Assembly (NCBI GenBank): GCA_013306675.1
Contig: JABLUY010000309.1
Coordinates: 1 to 36,583 of the forward strand
Direction of reading: 5' to 3'
DNA: 36,583 bases
Source of the DNA: Thraustochytrium sp. TN22
Taxonomy: Eukaryota; Sar; Bigyra; Thraustochytrida; Thraustochytriidae
Shown here: positions 25,775 to 35,600 of the stretch, in pieces
Layout of the letters: each line of letters opens with the position of its first letter
Position numbering within the stretch: the stretch's first letter is position 1
Notes under the pieces: generated by a model
Seen by the model: the letters and a program-made list of their open reading frames with translations, nothing else
What the model was told of the DNA's origin: nothing
Database searches by the model: none
Made by a program: the position numbers and the translations under genes

Positions 25775-28078
25775 TCAGAAGAAGATTGCGAGGAGCGCGA
25801 GGCCCCCGACGACAAGCAAAAAGAGGATGACCTCAAGCAAAGGATTGAGCCAGGCCGCCTTGCGAGGCCGCTCGGACTCTTCGTGCGATTCTGATGGCTC
25901 AGAAAAGGAGGAAAAGTAGAGCGGAATGTATGTGCCCGTGCGGTGGTTGCTGGTGTTGTTGAGATGCTCGTTCTCGAGCCGTACGAGCCCCCACATGGTA
26001 CGGCGCGCGACCTCGGCAAAGACGAGCGAGGTGGTGGAGAAAATCCAGGTGTTGCCGATGGACTTGGCCGGAAGCAGCGTGCCAGTCCACAGGAGACGCA
26101 TAAAGAAGTCGAGAACAATGAAGATATAGTACGGCGCGCGGCTGCCGCGGAAGACCGGATCGAGCAACATGAGTCGCTTCCGCAAGAGGCCGTGGGAGCA
26201 CCTGCCAAAGCCCCAGTCCATGCCAACATCCCAGGTAAAGGTGAAGAGCGAGGTGAGCGCGAAGACCGTGATGAAGGCAGTGTGCCACGAGGCCGGGACG
26301 TCCGCATGCATGTCGAGGAGGTTCGGGCGCATGGCGGAGAAGATGACAACGGTGTGAGAGAAGCCGTACTTCATGGCATTGAGCAAGTAGGGCCAGTTCT
26401 TGCCGGTCACGTAGAGCCGGCTGAGATTCTGGCCGAGTCGCAGCCAAAGCGGCCAGCAGGTGACGATCGGCACGATGACTCGGCCCATGACGAAGCTCTG
26501 CCCGCACACGCTGACGTCTTGCGTGAGGTCGCGCGCGAAGGCTCTTGGGCCGGCGACACTGAAGCTACAGGTGATAAAGGCAATGTCAACGAGAATCTTG
26601 GTGGAGCTCGTGAGGTAGTCTGCAATAAAGGCCACGAGAAAGCCGCTCTCGGAGAGGCCAAACACAAAGACGAAGGCCGCATAGAGCGCCCCGGTGGTCG
26701 CCCTGCGTAGGCCCCGGCGCCGCACCCGCGGCAAAAACACCTTGCGCAGGAACCAGGCGACGAAGACGACCAGGTAGAGCAGCAGTAGCACGAGCGGAAA
26801 GACGCCGGCCGAGGCTGCACGCTCATTGTTGTGCAGCTCCTTGATGAAGATGATGAGGTTGAAGAAGTAGCAAATGGTGGCAAGCGCGGCCCAGCGGAAG
26901 AGGTCGCGCGTGCTGGGGAAGGCCCGTGAGGAGACCGAGAAGATGACCGGGAAATTGATGCGGCTCTCGCGCCAGGCCGCGATCTGGAGGACGCCGCCCC
27001 AGTAAAAGAGTAGGATGGCGCCTAGCGCGCGGTAGATGCGAAGGCCGTCGCTGTTGTGGAAGATCACGTTCTCAGCGTCCTGGTCGACAACCACCACCGA
27101 AAAGGCCCAGCACGCCAGACCGAGCGCCATGCCGCACCAGGCACCGACGCCGACGAGCCCCCAGTCAGGCATCTGCCCGCGCTTCTCGAGCATGGTGTAG
27201 GAGGCGACCTTGACGTTGCCGCCGTAGAGCTCCTCCGCGCAGACCTCGACGATGCGCGGCATGAGCTTCTGCAGGCCCTGCGCATTGGCGAAGTCGCTCT
27301 TTTCCAGCACCTCCTTGCGCAGAAACAGGCCGAGCGGCTTGCCGTGGAGGTAAGCGCCGGCCACGCCCGGCATCTGCAGGACGGCGGATAGTGTGCTGTA
27401 GTTGCGCACCGCGTACGACGAGAGGTAGTGCGCGAGGCGGTACACCTCCGTGAACTCCGGCCCGAAGGTTTCCCTGCGCCTGCCGAGGGTGGATTGCTCG
27501 GTCTCCTTGGGGTTCTTTCGCGCCTCCTGCTCGGCCTTTTGGCAGTTCTCGCGCGCCTCCTCGAGGCGCTTCTCGACCACGTCGACCTCCTCCCTGAGCG
27601 CTTTCGTCACCTTGGCCACCTCCTTGTCGAAGCGCATGACGAAGCGGCCAATGTCGGACTTCTCCAGCATGTGGGAGCCCTCCTTGACGTCCTCCGCCGT
27701 TGCGCCGTAGTTCGCCTCCGCCTCATCCTCTCCTAGCTCCTCGCCCGAGCTCAGGCTCGACAGCCTGCGTCTCAGCAGGCTCCAGCGCTCCGCGTCCCGG
27801 CCCAGGTCCACGGACTCCTCGTCGCTGTCCTCCCGCTCGACGCAGCACGCCCAGCGCCGCAGGCGTCGCGCCGCCTCGCTCACGCGGTCCACCAGCGCCT
27901 CGCCGTGCCCGCCCAGCCCCAGCTCGTCCGCGTCGCCGTTCAGCGCCTGCCGCTGCAGCTGCAGCGCCAGCTTCTCCAGCTCGTCCACGTCCGCGTCCTT
28001 GCCCTCCAGGCTCGGGTACCCCTTCACCGACGTCACCGCCAGCGCCAGCGACAGGTCCGTCAGGCTCCCGTCCTCCAT
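25775..28078 (-). CDS. EXS-domain (XPR1/PHO1-like) membrane protein with degenerate SPX region
   Basis: A 767-residue protein. The C-terminal ~450 residues contain many hydrophobic helices and the EXS signature TFTWDVGMDWGF (~640), as in XPR1, PHO1 and yeast Erd1/Syg1. These are phosphate exporters or Golgi phosphate/glycan-sorting proteins. N-terminally, residues ~140-240 have a helical region (RFDKEVAKVTKALREEV and LSSYAVRNYSTLSAVLQ) that aligns in order with the middle and last helices of SPX domains. The canonical MKF start and the Lys-rich KxxKxxK surface that binds inositol pyrophosphates are not visible. Phosphate export is therefore plausible but control by InsPs is doubtful. The extreme C-terminus ends in another hydrophobic helix (LLEVILFLLVVGGLALLAIFF, split: ~746-766), so the protein may be tail-anchored at that end. 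It is divergent from the Cys-rich secreted protein. Confidence 0.8.
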   Translation of the reverse strand: MEDGSLTDLSLALAVTSVKGYPSLEGKDADVDELEKLALQLQRQALNGDADELGLGGHGEALVDRVSEAARRLRRWACCVEREDSDEESVDLGRDAERWSLLRRRLSSLSSGEELGEDEAEANYGATAEDVKEGSHMLEKSDIGRFVMRFDKEVAKVTKALREEVDVVEKRLEEARENCQKAEQEARKNPKETEQSTLGRRRETFGPEFTEVYRLAHYLSSYAVRNYSTLSAVLQMPGVAGAYLHGKPLGLFLRKEVLEKSDFANAQGLQKLMPRIVEVCAEELYGGNVKVASYTMLEKRGQMPDWGLVGVGAWCGMALGLACWAFSVVVVDQDAENVIFHNSDGLRIYRALGAILLFYWGGVLQIAAWRESRINFPVIFSVSSRAFPSTRDLFRWAALATICYFFNLIIFIKELHNNERAASAGVFPLVLLLLYLVVFVAWFLRKVFLPRVRRRGLRRATTGALYAAFVFVFGLSESGFLVAFIADYLTSSTKILVDIAFITCSFSVAGPRAFARDLTQDVSVCGQSFVMGRVIVPIVTCWPLWLRLGQNLSRLYVTGKNWPYLLNAMKYGFSHTVVIFSAMRPNLLDMHADVPASWHTAFITVFALTSLFTFTWDVGMDWGFGRCSHGLLRKRLMLLDPVFRGSRAPYYIFIVLDFFMRLLWTGTLLPAKSIGNTWIFSTTSLVFAEVARRTMWGLVRLENEHLNNTSNHRTGTYIPLYFSSFSEPSESHEESERPRKAAWLNPLLEVILFLLVVGGLALLAIFF

Positions 28079-28703
28079 CCCGCCGCGCCGCGCCGCCGCC
28101 GCCCGCCGCCGCCGCCGCCGCCGCCGCCGCGCGCGCGCGACCGGGCTCTGCGCGCCGCCCCAGGCACCTCCGCCTCGCTGTCCTCAACCTCAGTCGCGGC
28201 CACAAAGAAAGAACTCCGGCAGCCGGGGCGCGCGCGGCCGGCGCGCGGGCGCGCGGGGGCCGGCGCGCGCGCGCGCGGCTACGTCTCGCCGTGGCCGGGC
28301 CGCGCGGCGCGTGACCCCGAGGGAGCGGAGGATGGTGGATGATGGATGATGGATGGCGGTGGATGCTCGCTCGGCTGCCCGGGCCGCCGGGCAGCACGCG
28401 GGCGGCCGGGCGGCCGGGCGGGCCGGCAGGCGGGCGTCCGTCCTCCTTCGCGCGGGCCTGCGCCGCCGCTGCCGTTGCCGCCGCGCGCGGCCCGGCGCCA
28501 CGGCTCGGCGCATGGCGCCAGGATGCCGAAGCCGCGGCGCTTGGCGCGCAAAGCCCGAACTCCGCCTGAGCGCCTCTCGCGCGAGAGCGGGCAGCGCGGC
28601 CGCGAGGCGAGCGAGGCGGGCGAGGCGGACGGCGGGCGGGCGGGCAGGCAGGCAGGCAGGCGGGAGCGCGTCCGCGCGCCCGTGACCTGCGACCTGCGAG
28701 AAG
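28079..28703. promoter_or_regulatory. Divergent GC-rich promoter region with simple repeats
   Basis: About 625 bp between divergent starts. It contains (CCG)n at 28081-28130, alternating GCGCGC runs, a GGATGATGGATGATGG-type repeat at 28331-28360, and (GGGC/GGCA)n near 28635-28665. Open frames here are Arg/Ala/Gly low-complexity. No TATA box is seen. Confidence 0.45.
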
Positions 28704-29396
28704 ATGCGCGCCGTGATGGCCGCGGTGGCGGCCGCCGCGGCGGCGGCGACGACGGCGGCGGCGGCGAACCAGCCCAAGGAGGAGCTGCAGCCGCACTGGC
28801 CGGGGAGCTTCCGCGCGGACTTCACGAGCGACTGGCTGCAGACCAAGGGCGAGTTCGCGATCCTGGTGGAGGGCCGCCACGCGTCGGAGCGCATCGTCAT
28901 GGAGGACGGCTCGCACGACCATCTGTGCAGCACCTTTCACAAGGGCACGGCGTGCACGCAGCTCACGACGCAGGGCTTCCGGTTCCTGGACTTCCCGGAG
29001 ATCGACGACTGCTGCCGCTGCTGCACGTACACGCAGGGCTCGTATGAGTGCGGCGGACCGCTCGGGCCCAAGTGGCTCACGGGCGCGGCCTACCTTGGCA
29101 ACGAGACCGTGAACGGCCAGCTCTGCACCAAGTGGTCGGTGATTGGGCTCGACCCGAAGCACCCGAACTACTACTGGGAGTCGGTGGACACCGAGGAGCC
29201 AGCTGCGCTGCAGTGCTTCAACTACTTGCGCACGCCGGAGGAGCGCGCCGACAACCAGTACCTCTTCGTGCCGGACTCGGTCTCTTTGAGCGTTGAGGCG
29301 GCCATCTTCGAGATCCCGGACCGATGCAAGAACTCGCGCTACTGTGGCGCCCCGGTGTGCGCCACTGGGCCGGAGCTCGTGGCTGCAGAGGAGTAA
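28704..29396 (+). CDS. Small secreted cysteine-rich protein, family unknown
   Basis: A 230-residue protein with an Ala-rich signal peptide (residues 1-~20). The mature part holds 13 cysteines, among them the cluster DDCCRCCTY, an NET glycosylation sequon, and aromatic-rich segments (WSVIGLD, NYYWESVD). The alternation of beta-type hydrophobic strands with WLTGAAYLGN and a C-rich centre is reminiscent of ependymin-like or LolA-like beta-sandwich secreted proteins, but I cannot assign it. The first ATG is followed four codons later by a second one; either may be used. It is convergent with the ABCB6-like gene, with 193 bp between the stops. Confidence 0.7.
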   Translation: MRAVMAAVAAAAAAATTAAAANQPKEELQPHWPGSFRADFTSDWLQTKGEFAILVEGRHASERIVMEDGSHDHLCSTFHKGTACTQLTTQGFRFLDFPEIDDCCRCCTYTQGSYECGGPLGPKWLTGAAYLGNETVNGQLCTKWSVIGLDPKHPNYYWESVDTEEPAALQCFNYLRTPEERADNQYLFVPDSVSLSVEAAIFEIPDRCKNSRYCGAPVCATGPELVAAEE

Positions 29397-29589
29397 GATA
29401 CAGAGCAAGGCGAGACGCGCCTTGCCAGGCCCCATCCTGTTTCTTGTTCAAGTTCAAAGCGAGACCTCACATGCCAAGGCAATTGCATGATTGTAAAGAT
29501 CGTGACCACGTTTTAAAAGGTAGCTTTTCCCGTCCCGCTCAGTTGGCGCCGCCGCCCGCCGCCGTTGCCGCCGCGGTCGCCGCCTCATC

Positions 29590-32208
29590 CTAGTTCTGCT
29601 GCTGCTGCTGGTTGTCGCTTCGCTCCTGCGCGAGCATCTCGGCCTCCAGCCGCGAGTTCCAAAGGCTGGCATAGGCTGAATCCTTGGCGAGGAGCTCGTG
29701 GTGGGTGCCCTTCTCCAGGACACGGCCCTTCTCGAGCACGACGATCTGCTCGGCCGACTGAATGGTGGACAGGCGGTGCGCGATGACCATGGTGGTGCGG
29801 GCCGCCTTGGTGACGCTGGTGGTGCCCTCGGTGAGGTTGTTGAGCGCAGCCTGCACGCTGCGCTCCGTGACGTTGTCAAGCGCGGAGGTGGCCTCGTCCA
29901 ACACGACGATGGGCGGGTCCTTGAGTAGGCAGCGCGCGATGGAGACGCGCTGCTTCTCGCCACCGGAGAGCTTGAGGCCGCGCTCGCCGACCATGGTGTC
30001 GAAGCCCTTGGGCAGCGACAGGATAAAGTCGTAAATCTGCGCGGACTTGCACGCCTCGATGATGGCCTCGAGCGAGGCGGTCTGGTCGCCGTAGCGGATG
30101 TTGTGCAAGATGGTGTCGTTGAAGAGCACCGTGTCCTGCGGGACGACACCGATGGCGCTGCGCAGCGAGTGCTGCGTGACGGTCTTGAGGTCCTGGTCCG
30201 AGATGAGTACCTGGCCCTGCAGCGGGTCGTAGAAGCGGAAGAGCAGGCGTGCAAGCGTGCTCTTGCCGCTGCCCGTGGAGCCGACGATGGCTGTTGTCGT
30301 GCCGGGTGCGACGGTGAAGGAAACCTCGTGCAGGCCGGAGGTGGGCGGCTGCGTCGGGTAGTGGAAGGAGATGGAACGGAACTCGATCGAGGCGCCAGGG
30401 CGGCCCGAGGGCACGGCCACGAGCGGGCGCGCGTCGGGGGCGTCCGTGAGGTCAGGCTGCTCCGCAAGCAGCTCCGAGAGGTTGGTCATGTCCACCAGCG
30501 CCTGGATGACGGCGTTATAGACCGAGCCGAGGAAGCTGAGCGGCGCGAAGAGGTTGCTAATGTAGCTGGCGATGGATACGAAGCTGCCGATGGTGAGGCG
30601 GCCCGAGCCCGTGAGCACCTCGTGCGCAGCCATGCAGAGCGAGAGCGCCGTGCACACCTGGATGATGGTGTTCTGCGTCGAGTTGAGGAAGGACAGCGAG
30701 TACGCCGTATTGACCGAGTACTTTTGGTAGTTGAAGATGGACTCCGTGTAGCGCTTGATCTCGTACTTTTCGGCCGTAAAGTACTTGACGGTCTCGTAGT
30801 TGATGAGGCTGTCGGAGGCGCGCGCCGAGACCTCGTTGTCGTGCAGGTTCGTCTTCTCGCGGAACTTCTTGCGCCAGAGCGTGATTTGCACGGTGAGCGT
30901 CGAGTAGGCGACAAAGGAGATGAAGGCTGTCGCGGACACCGTGGGGATGTCAAAGTGCGAGTAAAAGATGACGAAGACCACGACGCACTCGGCCACCGAC
31001 GGCAGCAGGTACAAGAAGAGGTAGGTGACGAGCGTGTTGGCTGCGCTGACGCCGCGGTCCATACTGCGCAGCACGTTGCCCATGCGCTTCTTGAGGTGCC
31101 ACTCGAGCGAGAGTGCGTGCAGGTGCGTGAAGGTCTCCTCGGCCACCTCCACGTAGGCGGTCTGCTTCACCTTGAGGTAGACGACATTCTGCATTTCCTT
31201 GAGCAGCTTGCTGGCCAGCGTGAGCCCGGCGTAGAGAACCACGTGCTCAAAGACCGTGCTTTCGGTCGTGCCGGGGTCCGAGAGCTCCTGGACCGCCTTG
31301 CCAATGTAGAGCGGGCTGGCTAGGTTGCATGCCTTGCTGAAGCCAAGGAAGACCCAGGTCATGACGCAGCGCATCTTGTTCATGAACCCACGCGGCCAAA
31401 AGTACGGCTTCATCACCAACATGAGGCCCCGGTTCGACAGCTGCGCCTTTTTACCGGGCTCCTCCTCATCACCCGCCTGCTTTGGGAGCGAGCTGGCCGG
31501 GGCGAGCTTGACGCGCACGCGGCCCGCGCCGCCCAGCAGCGGCACCCGGTTGTTGTTGCTGCTGCTGCTGCCGCCATTCGTGGCGGCTGAGCTTGTGGTG
31601 CCAACCTCCGGGTCGACCGCGGCGGAGTCCTGCTCCGGATCGCGGTCGGCCCAACGGCCGCGCTCTTCGAGCCAGCGGCCGGCGGCATCGAGTGTCACCA
31701 TCTCCGCGACGCCTAGCGCGATCCAGGCAAAGAGCCCGACGCAAGCGCGCGTCGAAGCGGCAGTCGTCCAGTCAAAGGCGATGAGCTTACCGGCCGCATA
31801 CACGAGCGCCGAGTACGAGGTCCAATAGCCGACCCTGGTAGTCCACGCATAGGCCGGGCCGAGCATGCTGGCCACCACGACGAGCGCCATGACGGCGCTG
31901 CGCACCACAACGAGCGCCAGAACATCCGACAGATCGCGCGACAGGTCAAACTCACGCAGCGAGTAGGCCTTCTTCGTGCCGGGCGCCGCTGCGCCATACA
32001 CCGCAGCCACCACGTCCAGCGTCGCGCACACGGTCAAAACGCCCAGGTTCGCGCGCAGCCGCCGCACCTCCAGCCGGTCCTGCTGCAGCGTCTCCTCGGC
32101 GCTCAGGCCCGCATCCACGAGCGCCTCGCCGTCCTCCTCGTCGCCAGGCAGCCGCCGCTGCTGCGGCGCCAGGTTGCCGCGCCCGCCGCGTCCCGCGCCG
32201 CGCCCCAT
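29590..32208 (-). CDS. ABCB6: ABCB6/HMT1-type ABC half transporter
   Basis: An 872-residue half transporter. Residues ~50-180 are an extra N-terminal membrane domain (TMD0-like, about four to five helices). An acidic/Ser linker follows, then the exporter TMD (~280-570). The NBD (~600-850) has Walker A GSTGSGKST, the signature LSGGEKQR, Walker B IVVLDEATSALD and the H-loop IAHRLST. The TMD segments RASDSLINYETVKYFTAEKYE and the loops around it match the ABCB6/HMT1/ATM1 group. The presence of TMD0 argues for ABCB6/HMT1 rather than ATM1, which lacks it. Members export metal-ligand conjugates, porphyrins or glutathione-linked iron-sulfur compounds from mitochondria, vacuoles or endosomes; the substrate here is unknown. 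No mitochondrial presequence is obvious: the start is Gly/Arg-rich. Confidence 0.88.
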   Translation of the reverse strand: MGRGAGRGGRGNLAPQQRRLPGDEEDGEALVDAGLSAEETLQQDRLEVRRLRANLGVLTVCATLDVVAAVYGAAAPGTKKAYSLREFDLSRDLSDVLALVVVRSAVMALVVVASMLGPAYAWTTRVGYWTSYSALVYAAGKLIAFDWTTAASTRACVGLFAWIALGVAEMVTLDAAGRWLEERGRWADRDPEQDSAAVDPEVGTTSSAATNGGSSSSNNNRVPLLGGAGRVRVKLAPASSLPKQAGDEEEPGKKAQLSNRGLMLVMKPYFWPRGFMNKMRCVMTWVFLGFSKACNLASPLYIGKAVQELSDPGTTESTVFEHVVLYAGLTLASKLLKEMQNVVYLKVKQTAYVEVAEETFTHLHALSLEWHLKKRMGNVLRSMDRGVSAANTLVTYLFLYLLPSVAECVVVFVIFYSHFDIPTVSATAFISFVAYSTLTVQITLWRKKFREKTNLHDNEVSARASDSLINYETVKYFTAEKYEIKRYTESIFNYQKYSVNTAYSLSFLNSTQNTIIQVCTALSLCMAAHEVLTGSGRLTIGSFVSIASYISNLFAPLSFLGSVYNAVIQALVDMTNLSELLAEQPDLTDAPDARPLVAVPSGRPGASIEFRSISFHYPTQPPTSGLHEVSFTVAPGTTTAIVGSTGSGKSTLARLLFRFYDPLQGQVLISDQDLKTVTQHSLRSAIGVVPQDTVLFNDTILHNIRYGDQTASLEAIIEACKSAQIYDFILSLPKGFDTMVGERGLKLSGGEKQRVSIARCLLKDPPIVVLDEATSALDNVTERSVQAALNNLTEGTTSVTKAARTTMVIAHRLSTIQSAEQIVVLEKGRVLEKGTHHELLAKDSAYASLWNSRLEAEMLAQERSDNQQQQQN

Positions 32209-32680
32209 CCTGCCGCCGCGACCGAGCCTGCTGCTCGCGAGGCCGCCGAGGATCAGATATTGCAGCCCGCCCGCCAGGGCCGTCGCCGCCGGCGAGTTCG
32301 CCTGCAGCGCGGCACAGAGAATCGATGCACGTTCGCCACGGAAGCAAGGTGCCTAGCCTGCATCACTCTTCTTTTTCGTAGTTCATGGGAGCAGGGCTGC
32401 CGCCGGCCACCGGACGCGACGCCACACGCACGTCGGGCGGAGCTCTCCAAGAGTCTCCGGTTCCGAAGAAGCACTCGCAAGCACTCGTCCGTCACTCTCC
32501 GGGTTCCTGCACGTGCTCGCACACATGACTCGGAGATGCCGCCTACAGGGATTGGCTTCTCATTTTTATACTGGTACAGATCGATCGCAGGGCGGGTGCG
32601 GCCCAGCCGGGCTTATCGCGGCTCAATGGTGGGAGGCTTTGCAGCCCTCGCCTTCATTGTCCTCATCCACGCTCGTTGCG
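32209..32680. other. Spacer between ABCB6-like and kinase genes
   Basis: 472 bp between two minus-strand genes: the 5' flank of the ABCB6-like gene and the 3' flank of the kinase gene. No coding sequence is recognised. Confidence 0.5.
32563..32570 (-). promoter_or_regulatory. TATAAAAA, possible TATA box of the ABCB6-like gene
   Basis: Read on the minus strand the sequence is CCAGTATAAAAATGAG. It is the only such AT-rich TATA match noted in the promoter regions of this GC-rich window, and it lies ~355 bp upstream of the ABCB6-like start in the right orientation. Its use depends on a long 5' UTR. Confidence 0.3.
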
Positions 32681-35600
32681 TCAGGGCAGGTTGAAGGAGG
32701 TCATGCAGGCCTCATAGTTGAGGCCCTCGTCATCGAAGCGCGGGCAAGGCGTGTTGGTGTAGTTCTGAGGGCCAGAACGCTGGAAGAAGATGCACTGGAG
32801 CTCATTGTCTGGCAGCATGGCGCGCGTGGCGTCACAGTCCAGGGCGGAGAGCTGCAGCTGGCACGTGTTGGTGCGCGGCTGAAAGGCTACGCCCGTGCAG
32901 ACCTCGTTTTTGCGGCAGCGGTCCAGGCAGACAGCGAGCGAGCAGCCCGTTCCACTGTCGTCGCTGCACACGGTGAGCGTCTCGGAAGAGCCGGACGCCA
33001 CGCAGGGGCCCATGAGCACCTGCTGGAAACAACCGGCGTCGGTGCGGTCGGGCTCATCCGGGTACATGTCCGCGTCCATATTGATGCAGCGCGGCGGTGT
33101 GGACTGGCGGTAGTTGGCGTTGGCAGGACAGTCGAGCCGCGAGGAGGTGAGCGAGCTGTCGCCAGCGTCCACGGCGTAGCAGCCATTGCGCATCGCAACA
33201 GTGTACGAAGTGGGCGCCGTGGTGCGCGCGCAATCAATCTCATGGTACGTGAGGCGGCACGAGTGCTCGCGATGACCATACTCAAAGCCAGTACAGGCGT
33301 TTGTTGACATGCAAGCGGCCGCACAGTAGTTCCACGAGCAGCCCTTCATCGGCGCGTCCTCCTCGCGATCGCAAAGAAGCTCCGTGTCGCGGTCGACGCC
33401 AGACGCGGAGCGGCAGCGGTTGAACGCCACGAGTGAAACACAGGCCTTGTCTCCGCGCGTTGGCGCGGGCGTCGGCTCTTCTTCAAGGCACTCGATCGAC
33501 ACGGGTTCGCTGCTGAGCGCCGGAACCCCGGTGTCAACGACGCAGCCACCCAGAGTCCATTCGATGCCCGAGCACCTGAAGTTGACCCAGCCCGAGCGGA
33601 CGTAGTTGATCGGGGCGGAGCGCGAACCTGAGACCAGGCCACGATTGTAGCCCGAATCCAGCGAGCGGCACGCTACGGTAGCTGCGTCATCGTCAAAGGT
33701 CCCGTCCTGCATGACGACGACCCAGACGCCGAGCGTGGAATTCCAGACCTCGATGTAGCCCGGGTTTCCGAAGAGTCGCGCGTCATCCGAAGCGGCCGTC
33801 GGACGAATCGAAATAATTGTCGGGCTCCCGGTGGTGGGTGGGGCCGTCGTTGGCCGCGGGGTGGGCTGCTGCGTGGGTGGCGCCGTGGTTGGTTGTGCAG
33901 TCGGCTGCTGCGTGGGCGGCGCCGTGGTCGGCGCTGCAGTCGGCCGCCGCGTAGGAGCACGAGAGGGCGCTGTCGTGGGCCGCAATGTGGGGGTCGCGGT
34001 GGTCGGGGCCGGGCTCGGCGAAGGCGTCTCGCCGGGCACGGTTGGCGCCCGCGTGACGGGTGCCCGTGTGGGCGCCCGCGAAGTCGGCGCTCGCGTTGGG
34101 GGGGTTGCCGGCGCGGCCGACGGCAGGACGCCCCCGCAGAGGACCTTGGCTGCAGCTTCGCAGGTGTTTCCTGCGTCGACAAAGGTGCAATCGAGGAGCT
34201 GCGTCGCGTCGGACCCGCAAATGACCGTGTGAAGCGAGACCTGCATCGGGCTTGGGGTCACGTCGGCCTTGGGCGCCGGGGCGCCATCATCGAAGCCCAG
34301 CGTGCGGCACGCGAGCGCGGCGACGTCGTCATCCAGCGTGTCACCGCACACTTGTCGCCACGTCTGGCCCTGGTCGAAGCTAAACTCGAGCAGCCCGGGG
34401 TTGCCGTTAATGAGCCGCAGCGAGCGGGACGCCGTCACGGCGATGACCTGGACGCCGTCCGTGGACCCGTCCGTGGATCCATCGCCCCCAGCGCCGTCGT
34501 CGCCGTCCCCGCCGCCGCCGCCGCCAGCCACCACGACGCCGACCACGACGCCAATCACGACCAGCAGCAAGAGCAGGCACAGCACGCAGAGGTTGCGCTT
34601 GCGGGCATACCACGGGGGCGGGGGTTTGTCCGCGCCGTCCTTGCCGCTCACCACTGCGGTAGGCGAAGCTGCAGGATTTGCGCCGGCCAGAGCGGGCCCC
34701 GCCGCCGGCCCGTCTTGCAGCAGGCCGCCATCATAGTTGCCGTCCTCGCCATTCTCGTCGTCCATGTTGAGGACCACGTCCGCCTCCTTGGCGAAGCTCC
34801 TAGCGGCAGGCACCGGGACGTTTGCCGGCGCCGGCGCCGGCGCCGGGACAGACGTGGCGGTGGTGGCACTAGCGCCGGTGCTGTAGGGCGAATCGAAGTC
34901 GGAGGGTTTCAGGCTCGAGGGCGTGGCCGGCGCAGGCAGCACGGCAGCGCCAGAAAAGGCAGCGCCAGAGAAGGCGGCACCGGCGGCGGGAGCGGCGCGC
35001 GGCGGAAGCGTGGGTGGCGCGCGCGAGGGCAGCGGCCACGTCTCGGTGTCGAGCGCCTCGCGGAGCTGCGAGGCGGAGGGCCGCTGGCTGCGATCCATGG
35101 TCCAGCAGGCCTCGATAAGGTCCATCATCCAGCGCGTGTAGGTGGGCTCGCGCAGCTCCAGGAGCTCGCCGTTTCGTACAGCGAGGAAGATGGCGCCGAG
35201 TGTACAGCCTTCCCAGGGCGGGCGGCGCTCGAACATCTCCCAGATGACAACGCCAAAGGCGAAGATGTCGGTACGGAACGAGAGGCGCGCGGGCGTGGCG
35301 AGCTGCTCGGGCGCCAAATACTGCGGCGTGCCAGCCGGCGTGGCGTCCATGGTGGTGCGCGACTGCGCCATCTTGGAGCTGATGCCGAAGTCGCAGAGCT
35401 TGACCTGGTCAAGGCGGCGCGAGAGCAAGACATTGCGCGGCTTGAGGTCGCGGTGGATGATGAGGCGGCGGTGCAGGTACTCGAGGCCGCAGGCAATGTC
35501 GGCGCCGATGCGGCGCACCTGCGCAAACGGCAGGTCGTAGGCCGCCTTGTCGTAGATGACGTCGTGCAGCGAGAGCTCAGAGCGCTCCATGACGCAGTAG

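Noticed and set aside
27723-29435. Long minus-strand open frame across the EXS/secreted-protein promoter
   Set aside because: It runs through simple repeats and antisense to the secreted protein; its translation is Arg/Ala/Gly low-complexity.
30103-31323. Plus-strand open frame opposite the ABCB6-like gene
   Set aside because: Antisense shadow; the minus strand encodes all ABC transporter motifs.
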